The notes under the pieces are model-generated. The model saw only the letters and a list, made by a program, of their open reading frames with translations. It ran no database searches and was not told the DNA's origin. Source: Alphaproteobacteria bacterium (GTDB taxonomy: Bacteria > Pseudomonadota > Alphaproteobacteria > Reyranellales > Reyranellaceae). Taken from it: a DNA stretch of 7,580 nucleotides. Both the position numbers and the translations under genes were made by a program. The DNA lies in NCBI GenBank assembly GCA_013290035.1, contig JABCYT010000143.1, positions 1 to 7,580 on the forward strand, in the 5' to 3' direction. Within the stretch, counting starts at the first letter, position 1, and every line of letters begins with the position of its first letter. Below, one piece after another: positions 1 through 6,192 of this stretch.

Positions 1-141
1 CCGGTGCTCGCCCAGCTGCCGCGCAAGAGCGGCACGCCGCGCTTCCTGATCGTGAGCGACGGCAAGGTCGTGTCGAACGAGTTCGGTACCGGTCGATGGG
101 CGACCACTATGGCCGACCTCAGGAAGCTGCTGGGAGAATAG
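1..141 (+). CDS. C-terminal end of a probable thioredoxin-fold protein (partial)
   Basis: Frame 1 is open from the left edge to the TAG at 139-141 and gives the last 46 residues of a protein whose start lies outside the window. The fragment contains SGTPRFLIV, then DGKVV, then a final amphipathic helix ending in LRKLLGE. A TP dipeptide before a hydrophobic strand, a turn (DGK), another strand and a C-terminal helix is the usual end of a thioredoxin fold, in which that proline is the cis-proline next to the active site. The CxxC region would lie upstream and is not visible, so a redox role is inference. The stop is one base from the ATG of the CoA-transferase gene, whose Shine-Dalgarno lies inside this gene, so the two are probably co-transcribed and perhaps translationally coupled. 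The reading frame is fairly sure; the family is only a moderate guess. Confidence 0.5.
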   Translation, partial: PVLAQLPRKSGTPRFLIVSDGKVVSNEFGTGRWATTMADLRKLLGE

Positions 142-142
142 A

Positions 143-1330
143 ATGGCCGGCGCGCTCGATGGGTTGGTGGTGCTCGATCTCACGACACATTTGTCGGGCC
201 CGTTCTGCGGCATGCAGCTCGGCGATCTCGGTGCCGATGTCATCAAGATCGAAAGCCCGCAGGGTGATTCCATGCGCGGCGCGCCGCCCTTCGTCGAGGG
301 CGAGGGCGCGCCCTTCATGCTGTGGAACCGCAACAAGCGCGGCATCCGCCTCGACCTCAAGGATGCCGGCGACCTCGAGATCTTCTGGGACTTGGTCGAC
401 GGCGCCGACGTGGTGCTGGAGAATTTCCGGCCGGGCGTGATGAAGCGGCTGGGGCTGGGCTGGGAGGCGCTACACGCGCGCAATCCGCGGCTGGTGCTGG
501 GATCGATCTCGGGCTTCGGCCAGACCGGCCCCTATGCCGGCCGCGGCGGGTTCGACCTGATGATCCAGGCGATGTCGGGCCTGATGTCGGTGACCGGCCC
601 CAAGGACGGCCCGCCCTACCGCATCCCGCTCGCCATCTCCGATGTCGGCGCCGGCCTCTATCTCACCATCGGCGTACTGGCGGCGCTTCGGGCGCGCGAC
701 AAGACCGGCGAGGGCCAGTGGGTCGAGACCTCGCTCCTCGAGGCCACGGTGTCGCTCGGCGTCTACGAGGCCGCCAACTATTTCGCCAACGGCATCCGGC
801 CGCCCAAGCTCGGCCAGGCGCATCGTGGCTCCTCGCCCTATCAGGTGTTCCAGACGTTAGACGGCTGGCTCACCATCGGCGGCGCGCAGCAGAATTTCTT
901 CAGCAAGCTCTGCGCCATGATCGGCAAGCCCGAACTCGCCGACGATCCGCGCTTCAAGACCAACGCCCAGCGGGTCAAGAACAACGACCTGATCGTCGGC
1001 CTCCTGCAGGCGGAAGTCGCCAAGCGCAGCACCGCCCAGTGGATGGCGGCGCTCGAAGCCGAGGGCATTCCCGCCGGTCCGGTGCTGCATCACGACGAGG
1101 TCTTCGCCGATCCGCAGATCCTGGCGCGCGGCATGGTGGCCGAGGTCGAGCACGCCAAGGCCGGCAAGCAGAAGACGCTGGGCGTGCCGCTGAAATTGTC
1201 GGCGACGCCGGGCGGCGTGCGCCGTGCCGCGCCGGTGCTCGGCCAGCACGACGACGAGATCAAGCAAGCCAAGGGTAAAGGAGCGAAACGATGGTCGGAG
1301 CCAAAGGAGTCCTTGCGGCGCTCGCGCTGA
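143..1330 (+). CDS. CaiB/BaiF family (class III) CoA-transferase
   Basis: This 395-residue protein is a cytoplasmic class III CoA-transferase, a family that moves CoA between carboxylic acids, typically activating an acid with an acyl-CoA donor. The N-terminal half has the Rossmann-like signature: LSGPFCGMQLGDLGADVIKI at 18-37, NRNKRGIRLDLK at 62-73, ENFRPGVMKRLGL at 93-105 and SISGFGQTGPYAGRGGFDLM at 121-140. The catalytic aspartate, which forms the acyl-enzyme anhydride, is D167 in AISDVGAGL, the position of Asp169 in CaiB and formyl-CoA transferase. GEGQWVETSLLEA follows at 189-201. Length is normal for the family. ATG 143 is chosen because of GGGAG at 132-136 (spacing 6) and because the family N-terminus (LDGLVVLDLT) starts right after it. 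The C-terminal 15 or so residues, past LGQHDDEIKQ, are translated from DNA that also encodes the start of the tannase, so the tail is not family-like. Donor and acceptor acids are unknown; family assignment is very secure. Confidence 0.95.
   Translation: MAGALDGLVVLDLTTHLSGPFCGMQLGDLGADVIKIESPQGDSMRGAPPFVEGEGAPFMLWNRNKRGIRLDLKDAGDLEIFWDLVDGADVVLENFRPGVMKRLGLGWEALHARNPRLVLGSISGFGQTGPYAGRGGFDLMIQAMSGLMSVTGPKDGPPYRIPLAISDVGAGLYLTIGVLAALRARDKTGEGQWVETSLLEATVSLGVYEAANYFANGIRPPKLGQAHRGSSPYQVFQTLDGWLTIGGAQQNFFSKLCAMIGKPELADDPRFKTNAQRVKNNDLIVGLLQAEVAKRSTAQWMAALEAEGIPAGPVLHHDEVFADPQILARGMVAEVEHAKAGKQKTLGVPLKLSATPGGVRRAAPVLGQHDDEIKQAKGKGAKRWSEPKESLRRSR
1277..1283 (+). promoter_or_regulatory. Shine-Dalgarno site of the tannase-family gene
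   Basis: AAAGGAG lies 7 bases before ATG 1291. It fixes the tannase start inside the 3' end of the CoA-transferase gene and therefore supports a real 40-base gene overlap rather than a later start. Confidence 0.85.
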
Positions 1331-2892
1331 GCCCGGCGTTCGTTTCCGCAGGCGCGCTGGCGCAGAACGGCTACAGCTTCACCGACGCCGCCAATTCGGT
1401 GGTGCATTACGGCACAGCCCCGGCCAAGCCCGCGATGAGCTGCGTCGCCGTCGCCAACCTCGCGACGGCGGAGACCACGATCATCTCGGTGCGCACCGTG
1501 CCGGAAGCCGATGGCGTGCCCGAGCACTGCCGCGTCACCGGCCTGATCCAGCCGGAGATCCGCTTCGAGCTCAACCTGCCGATCAAGTGGAACCGCCGTT
1601 TCTACATGCACGGCAATGGCGGCTTTGCGGGCGAGACGCCCGAGTTCGGCGCGCGGCCGACCATCCGCGCCAATGCGCTGAAACAGGGCTTCGCCGTCGC
1701 TCAGACCAACACCGGTCACGACGCCACGGCCGAGCCGCTCGCAAGCTTTGCCGTGAGCTACCAGAAGCGCGTCGACTACGCCTTCCGCGCCGTGCACATG
1801 ACGGCCGTCGAAGCCAAGCGCATCGCCGCCGCCTATTACGGCCGGGCCGCCTCCTATTCCTATTGGGACGGCTGCTCGACCGGCGGGCGCCAGGGGCTGA
1901 TCAGCGCCCAGCGCTTTCCGCACGATTTCGACGGCGTCGTCGCCGGCGCGCCGGTGCTGAACTTCGTCGACACCGTGGCGCAAAGCCTGCTGAACGGCCT
2001 GGCGCTGGTGGAAACCCCGGTGCCCGTCGCCAAGATGAAGCTGGTGTCGGATGCCGTCTATGCCCGTTGCGACGCCAAGGACGGGCTGAAGGACGGCCTG
2101 ATCGACGATCCGCGTCGCTGCGATTTCGATCCGGCGCGCGACGTGGCGCAATGTCCGGCCGGGCAGGACGGCGCGAGCTGTCTGACGCCGGCGCAGACTA
2201 CGGCGATCAAGAAGGTCTATGCCGGCGTCCAGGTCAACGGGAAGCCGGCGCATTTCGGCCAGCTCGTCGGCGCCGAGACGGGCGGCAATTCCTTCACCGG
2301 CACGGGCACGACCGACAGCGGCTGGGCGGCGTGGTTGATCCCGCCGGCCGACGGCAAGGCGCTGCAGCATGCGTTCGGCGACAGCTTCGTGCGCTACTTC
2401 CTGCCCAAGCCCGATCCGTCGCTCGACACGACCAAGTTCGACTTCGCCCGCGACATCGGCAAATACGCCGATGCGCGCGCGCTGCTCAATGCGACCGATC
2501 CCAACCTCGGTCCCTTCCGCTCGCGCGGCGGCAAGCTCCTGATGTATTTCGGCTGGGCCGACACCGCGCTGCCGCCGCTGATGGGCGTCGACTATTACAT
2601 GAAGGCGGTGGCGGCCAACGGGCTCGGCACGCCGGACTTCTTCCGCCTGTTCATGGTGCCCGGCATGTTCCATTGCCAGGGCGGCATCGGCACCGACCGC
2701 CTGGATGCCATGACGGCGTTGATCAACTGGGTGGAGAACGGCACCGCGCCCGCCTCGATCACGGCCTCCCAGGTTGACAGGGGCAAGCTGGTGCGCACGC
2801 GCCCGCTCTGCCCCTATCCGCAGGTCGCCCGCTACTCGGGCTCCGGCAGCCCCGACGACGCGGCCAACTTCGCCTGCAAGGCGCCGGACTAG
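1291..2892 (+). CDS. Exported tannase/feruloyl esterase family hydrolase
   Basis: The 533-residue product is an alpha/beta hydrolase of the tannase family, which includes feruloyl esterases, tannases and MHETase and cleaves esters of aromatic acids. Residues 1-24 form a Sec signal peptide with an ALA-QN cleavage site, so the enzyme acts in the periplasm or outside. The oxyanion region is HGNGGFAG at 107-114. The nucleophile is S196 in GCSTGG, the acid is D424 in GWADTALPP and the base is H461 in PGMFHC. C195 and C462 next to S and H form the CS-D-HC motif whose disulfide joins the catalytic residues. DAKDGLKDGLIDDPRRC at 261-277 is the calcium-binding loop of the lid. Ten cysteines (51, 80, 195, 260, 277, 288, 297, 462, 507, 529) allow five disulfides. 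The residue after the nucleophile is T197, not the glutamate I recall in MHETase. It overlaps the CoA-transferase by 40 bases and meets the lipoprotein gene stop to stop. Family certain, substrate unknown. Confidence 0.94.
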   Translation: MVGAKGVLAALALSPAFVSAGALAQNGYSFTDAANSVVHYGTAPAKPAMSCVAVANLATAETTIISVRTVPEADGVPEHCRVTGLIQPEIRFELNLPIKWNRRFYMHGNGGFAGETPEFGARPTIRANALKQGFAVAQTNTGHDATAEPLASFAVSYQKRVDYAFRAVHMTAVEAKRIAAAYYGRAASYSYWDGCSTGGRQGLISAQRFPHDFDGVVAGAPVLNFVDTVAQSLLNGLALVETPVPVAKMKLVSDAVYARCDAKDGLKDGLIDDPRRCDFDPARDVAQCPAGQDGASCLTPAQTTAIKKVYAGVQVNGKPAHFGQLVGAETGGNSFTGTGTTDSGWAAWLIPPADGKALQHAFGDSFVRYFLPKPDPSLDTTKFDFARDIGKYADARALLNATDPNLGPFRSRGGKLLMYFGWADTALPPLMGVDYYMKAVAANGLGTPDFFRLFMVPGMFHCQGGIGTDRLDAMTALINWVENGTAPASITASQVDRGKLVRTRPLCPYPQVARYSGSGSPDDAANFACKAPD

Positions 2893-3194
2893 TTGTGCTG
2901 CAGGCGGTCGGGGATGCCGTCGCCGTTCTTGTCCCAGTTGTGGTGGTCGCCGTCGCCGTCTCTGTCGCGATGGTAGTATGGCCGCGGCGCGGGCTGCGCC
3001 ACCGGGACGGGCACGTAGCGGGTCTGGGTCACCACCGGCTGCTGGTAGTAGGTCGGTTGGGCGTAGTAGCCGTTGGAATATCCGTAACCGCCCGGATAGC
3101 CGCCATAGGATGTCGTGGGATAGCCGTCCATCTCCACGCAGCCGGTCATGGAGACGGCGAAGGTCGCCGCGACCAGCCATTTGATGTTGCGCAT
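2889..3194 (-). CDS. Small tyrosine-rich lipoprotein with an EF-hand-like calcium loop
   Basis: This 101-residue protein begins with a short basic stretch, a hydrophobic segment and the lipobox-like MTGC (16-19), so it should be lipidated at C19 after signal peptidase II cleavage. Met at the -3 position is a tolerated but unusual lipobox residue. No aspartate follows the cysteine (V20), which favours the outer membrane under E. coli-type sorting rules. The mature part is low complexity: 12 tyrosines between 25 and 74, mixed with Gly and Pro, and a PVPVAQPAP stretch. The C-terminus is acidic and ends with D88, N90, D92, I94 and D96 in DKNGDGIPD, an EF-hand or thrombospondin-type-3-like calcium loop, preceded by DRDGDGD (77-83). 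Start is set by a perfect AGGAGG at 3200-3205, 5 bases from ATG. The stop shares CTAG with the convergent tannase gene. Function unknown; an envelope structural or calcium-responsive role is only a guess. A much longer minus-strand frame overlapping it is a shadow. Confidence 0.78.
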   Translation of the reverse strand: MRNIKWLVAATFAVSMTGCVEMDGYPTTSYGGYPGGYGYSNGYYAQPTYYQQPVVTQTRYVPVPVAQPAPRPYYHRDRDGDGDHHNWDKNGDGIPDRLQHN

Positions 3195-3199
3195 TGTCG

Positions 3200-3212
3200 C
3201 CTCCTGGGGAGG
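3200..3212 (-). promoter_or_regulatory. Shine-Dalgarno of the lipoprotein gene inside a small hairpin
   Basis: Read on the minus strand, CCTCC-CCA-GGAGG forms a perfect 5-bp inverted repeat with a 3-base loop, and its 3' arm is the ribosome binding site 5 bases before the lipoprotein ATG. The repeat is seen directly. That it masks the ribosome site and limits translation is inference. Confidence 0.5.
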
Positions 3213-3276
3213 ATCCCTTGTGTCGGGACCTTCCCACTAGGCCTTACGAGCCGGACCGTGGCGGCTGGGCGGCGCA

Positions 3277-3286
3277 ATCGCGATTT
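3277..3286. repeat. 10-bp palindrome AATCGCGATT upstream of the lipoprotein gene
   Basis: A perfect 10-bp palindrome sits in the 113-base gap (3195-3307) between the TTC38-like gene and the lipoprotein gene, about 80 bases before the lipoprotein start. It could be an operator, but a single short palindrome may be chance. I see no U-tract terminator and no convincing -35/-10 pair in the gap, so whether the lipoprotein has its own promoter is open. Confidence 0.3.
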
Positions 3287-3307
3287 GTTGAAGGCAGGTC
3301 CTACGGC

Positions 3308-4657
3308 CTAATGCGCATAGCGCGCCGCGGCGGCGGCGTAGCCGATTCGCCGGCTGGGCGGCACCGGGTGACGGCCTGACACGCGTTCCAGGATCAGCTG
3401 CACGTCGCCCGCGCTGTCGGCCTTGAGCGCCGAATCGAGGAAAAGCTGCTCCAGCACGTCCTGCTGGGCGTGGCTGCCGCCCAGCAGATACATGTCGCCC
3501 AGGATCGGCCGCATCAGCTTCAGCACCTCGGCGTGGCGGCTCTGGCGATGCGCCATCACCGCCTCGCAGAGCGGCAGCGCCACCCGGCCGACCAGCCGCT
3601 CGACCGTGCCGTTGCCGCGGGCGAAGGCCCGCATGCCGTCGATCATGCGCTGGGCGGCGGCGCCGCGGCCAGTCGCGGCCAGCGCCATCATCCAGTGCGG
3701 CAGGGTGAAGGCCGACAGGCAATCGCCGATGCGCGCCTCGGCCTTGTCGGCGAGCTCGAGCCAGCGATCGCCGACATCGACACCCTGTCGCTCCAGCCGG
3801 AACAGCATGGAGGCGGCGTTCTGCACGTCGATGTACATATCGGGCATCGCGAGCGTCAGCGGCGAGCCCAGGTCGCGGAAGCCGTGATCGTAGAGCGACA
3901 GCACCTCGTCGAACTCGCGCCGTTCGATGTGGAACAATGAGCGATGCCAGAACAGGTGATGCTTGAGGTTGTTGGCGCCCTCCCAGTTGGGCTCCAGCCG
4001 CTTCAGCCAGTCGATGCCTTCGCTCCGCCTGCCCTGCATCTCCAGCACGTGGGCGATGGCATGGGCGCCCCACAGGTCGCCCGGATCAACCTCGATCGCC
4101 TGGCGTCCCGCGCCCTCGGCCAGAGTGTAGTTGCCGGCCTCCTCGTGGGCGAAGCAGCGGCACGAGAGGATCATGCCCCAGCCCGGCAGCTCGGCGCTCC
4201 AGTGCGGGAACACGCGCTCGACCTCGGCCTGCATGGTGGCCGGCCGGCCGAGCCAGAAGGCGTTGAAATGATGCAGGCGGAAGGCCAGCACATCGTGCGG
4301 ATGCTCGGCGAAGACGCCGCGCCAGACCTCGAGCATGCGATCGAGATCGCCATCGACCCAGCGCGCCAGCGCCTCGATATGGGCGGCCTCGCGCGTGGTC
4401 GTGCGCTTGGCGTGCTTGCGCGCTTCGGCCAGCGCCTCGGCCGCGCCCTGGATGTTGGCCTTGTTGTAGGCCAGCATGTTGAAATAGCCGCGCAGCACAT
4501 GGCCCAGCGCGAACTGCGGATCGGCCTTGAGCGCCGCGCCGAGATGACGGGCGGCATCGGTGCGGTATTTCAGGTAGGCAAGCGTGGCCCGGTCGAAGGC
4601 ATCGACGGCGGTGCCCGAGTCGGTCGACAGCGTGAGGCCGTGCAGGTCCTTGCGCAT
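3308..4657 (-). CDS. TTC38-like tetratricopeptide repeat protein
   Basis: The 449-residue protein resembles human TTC38 (tetratricopeptide repeat protein 38) and its bacterial relatives along its whole length. Landmarks recalled from that family are GLTLSTDSGTAVDAFDRA at 7-24, ADPQFALGH at 45-53, DLWGAHAIAHVLEMQGR at 194-210, HHLFWHRSLFHIE at 233-245, AASMLFRLERQGVDVGDRW at 281-299 and HWMMAL at 321-326. The protein is all-helical and made of degenerate TPR hairpins; it has no signal peptide or membrane segment and should be cytoplasmic. TPR proteins usually bind partners; a biochemical function for this family is not known to me. ATG 4657 is chosen because AAAAAGGAAC ends 3 bases before it and the family N-terminus starts there; the frame stays open further upstream but only as a shadow of the amidase. 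The ribosome site overlaps the amidase stop, so the two genes are one transcription unit. It carries a perfect 10-bp inverted repeat near its 3' end. Confidence 0.88.
   Translation of the reverse strand: MRKDLHGLTLSTDSGTAVDAFDRATLAYLKYRTDAARHLGAALKADPQFALGHVLRGYFNMLAYNKANIQGAAEALAEARKHAKRTTTREAAHIEALARWVDGDLDRMLEVWRGVFAEHPHDVLAFRLHHFNAFWLGRPATMQAEVERVFPHWSAELPGWGMILSCRCFAHEEAGNYTLAEGAGRQAIEVDPGDLWGAHAIAHVLEMQGRRSEGIDWLKRLEPNWEGANNLKHHLFWHRSLFHIERREFDEVLSLYDHGFRDLGSPLTLAMPDMYIDVQNAASMLFRLERQGVDVGDRWLELADKAEARIGDCLSAFTLPHWMMALAATGRGAAAQRMIDGMRAFARGNGTVERLVGRVALPLCEAVMAHRQSRHAEVLKLMRPILGDMYLLGGSHAQQDVLEQLFLDSALKADSAGDVQLILERVSGRHPVPPSRRIGYAAAAARYAH
3461..3487. repeat. Perfect 10-bp inverted repeat inside the TTC38-like gene
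   Basis: CTGCTGGGCG at 3461-3470 and CGCCCAGCAG at 3478-3487 are exact inverted copies with a 7-base spacer. They encode residues around LLGGS-HAQQD (391-400), roughly 150 bases before the stop codon. The repeat can form a strong GC hairpin in the mRNA. No T-run follows on either strand, so it is not a standard intrinsic terminator. Confidence 0.6.
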
Positions 4658-4660
4658 GAC

Positions 4661-4671
4661 GTTCCTTTTTA
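4661..4671 (-). promoter_or_regulatory. Ribosome binding site of the TTC38-like gene overlapping the amidase stop
   Basis: On the minus strand TAAAAAGGAAC contains the amidase stop (TAA, 4669-4671) directly followed by AAGGA, which is 5 bases from ATG 4657. The layout favours re-initiation by ribosomes finishing the amidase and decides the start of the downstream gene. Confidence 0.75.
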
Positions 4672-6192
4672 CAACGCTCCCGGTGCGGGGCCGCGCGTCG
4701 GCCGGGCGTTGAGCTTGGGCGGATGGGTGACGATCGATTTCAGCTCGGGCGTCGGTTTGCGCAGTCGGGCGATATCGGGCAGCGGTCGGGCGAGGCCGGG
4801 AATGTGCTTGAAGGCCTGCTCCATGGCGTGGGCGGCGCCCAGCACCTCGCCGTCGCCGCGGAAGCGGCCGATCACCTGCAGGCCAAACGGCATCTCCTTG
4901 TGGTCGAGGCCGCAGGGCAACGCGATCGCCGGATTGGTGGCCAGGGTGATCCAGTAGGTCGGCGCCAGCCAGTGGTAGTAGTTGCGCAGCTTCTGTCCTT
5001 CCATCGTCTCGACGTAGAGCTGCTTCCACGGAAACGGCGTAACGCCGACCGTGGGACCCATCACGAGGTCATAGTCGCGGTAGAGTTCCTGGAACTTGCG
5101 GAAGATGCGCGTCTGCTCGGCATGCGCCCAGGCGAAATCGGCCAGGGTCATGTTGGCGCCGATCTCGTAGTTGGCGCGGATGTTGGGCCCCAGAAGCTCC
5201 TTGTTCTTCTTGTAGGCGTCGCTGTAGCGCGCCACGAAGTTGACCGCACGGACCACGTCGAAGCACTTGTCGGCTTCGCCCAGATCCATCTTCACCTCGT
5301 CGACACGGCGAAACAGGTGCTTCATCGCCTTCATCTTGGCGCGCATCGTCGAACGGATGCCTTTCTCGACCGGCACGCCGCCGAAATCCTCGGTCCACGC
5401 CACGCTGAGGCTGCCGAGATCGACCGGCCACGGCTCGGCGAAGGCGTCGCCCTCGATCGGGAAGCTGAGCGGATCGGTATCGTGCTGTCCGATCTGGGTG
5501 GCGTAGAGAAGGCAGGTGTCGGCCACCGTGCGGCCCATCGGGCCCAGCACCGAGATCGGCGTCCAGCCCATGCTGCGCCGCTCGACCGCCACCATGCCGG
5601 GCGAGGGGCGGAAGCCCACCACGCCGCACATGGCGGCGGGAATGCGCAGCGAGCCCCCGGTATCGGAGCCGGTGCAAACCGGCAGCATGTCGGTGGCGAG
5701 CGCCACGGCCGAGCCGCCTGACGAGCCGCCAGGATTGAGCAGGGGATTGAACGGATTGCCGGTGGCGCCCCACACCGGGTTGCGGCTGTTGGCGCCAGCG
5801 CCGAACTCGGGGACGTTGGTCTTGCCGACCACGACAGCGCCTGCCGCGCGCACGCGACCGACCATGACGTTGTCCCAGCTGGGCACGAAATCGCGATAAA
5901 GCGGCGAGCCGTAGGTGGTGAGGAGATCCTTGGTCTCCTCGAGATCCTTGATCCCGGTCGGCAGCCCGTGCAGCAGCGGCAGCGCCTCGCCGCGGCGCGC
6001 CGCGGTCTCGGCGGCCTTCGCCTCCTTGCGTGCCCGCTTCACCGACATCGCCGTCACGGCATTGACCGCGGGGTTTACCTCTTCGATGCGTTCGAGGCAG
6101 GCCTCCAGCAATTCGACCGGCGAAATTTCTTTGGTACCGATGCGGCGACGCAGTTCGACAGTTGACAGCGAGACCAGCTCTTCGTTGGACAT
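4669..6192 (-). CDS. Amidase signature family hydrolase
   Basis: This 507-residue cytoplasmic enzyme belongs to the amidase signature family, which hydrolyses carboxamide C-N bonds (acylamides, aryl amides, fatty amides, allophanate and others). The Ser-cisSer-Lys triad is complete: K82 in GLPTGIKDL, cis-Ser S157 in NPGGSSGGS and nucleophile S181 in GSDTGGSLRIPA. The spacings of 75 and 24 residues match those in fatty acid amide hydrolase. Other family features are GKTNVPEFGAGANSRNPVWG at 123-142, VVGFRPSPG at 191-199, LGPMGRTVAD at 216-225 and, near the C-terminus, TNPAIALPCG and PFGLQVIGRFRGD (435-447). Length is typical. Start ATG 6192 is chosen over an in-frame ATG at 6315 because GAGGG lies 6 bases upstream at 6199-6203 and the longer form would run into the divergent thiolase-like gene. 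The TTC38-like gene follows 11 bases after the stop. The substrate cannot be told from sequence; no sign of a GatA role (no GatB/GatC nearby). Confidence 0.95.
   Translation of the reverse strand: MSNEELVSLSTVELRRRIGTKEISPVELLEACLERIEEVNPAVNAVTAMSVKRARKEAKAAETAARRGEALPLLHGLPTGIKDLEETKDLLTTYGSPLYRDFVPSWDNVMVGRVRAAGAVVVGKTNVPEFGAGANSRNPVWGATGNPFNPLLNPGGSSGGSAVALATDMLPVCTGSDTGGSLRIPAAMCGVVGFRPSPGMVAVERRSMGWTPISVLGPMGRTVADTCLLYATQIGQHDTDPLSFPIEGDAFAEPWPVDLGSLSVAWTEDFGGVPVEKGIRSTMRAKMKAMKHLFRRVDEVKMDLGEADKCFDVVRAVNFVARYSDAYKKNKELLGPNIRANYEIGANMTLADFAWAHAEQTRIFRKFQELYRDYDLVMGPTVGVTPFPWKQLYVETMEGQKLRNYYHWLAPTYWITLATNPAIALPCGLDHKEMPFGLQVIGRFRGDGEVLGAAHAMEQAFKHIPGLARPLPDIARLRKPTPELKSIVTHPPKLNARPTRGPAPGAL

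Noticed and set aside
1224..2777. 517-residue plus-strand frame inside the tannase gene
   Set aside because: Arg/Ala-rich out-of-frame translation typical of GC-rich coding DNA; the other frame has the signal peptide and full catalytic triad.
1090..3237. 715-residue open frame on the minus strand across the tannase gene
   Set aside because: It is the antisense shadow of the CoA-transferase end and the tannase. Its product is low-complexity Arg/Gly/Ala-rich sequence with no family motif, and it overlaps the better supported lipoprotein in another frame.
3239..3310. TAGGCC/GGCCTA inverted pair as a terminator after the TTC38-like gene
   Set aside because: Only 6 bp, 60 bases apart, with no T-run on the minus strand.
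3263..3362. 12-bp direct repeat CGGCTGGGCGGC at 3263-3274 and 3351-3362
   Set aside because: Very GC-rich, only two copies, one inside a coding region and one outside; chance is a sufficient explanation in this composition.
3944..4957. 337-residue plus-strand frame opposite the TTC38-like and amidase genes
   Set aside because: Antisense shadow with no recognisable domain; the minus strand carries full-length family matches here.
4658..5029. Longer N-terminus for the TTC38-like protein starting at 5029
   Set aside because: The region is the amidase 3' end in another frame; the family start and ribosome site are at 4657.
4723..5721. 332-residue plus-strand frame opposite the amidase
   Set aside because: Antisense of the amidase, His/Arg/Gly-rich, no motif and no ribosome site of note.
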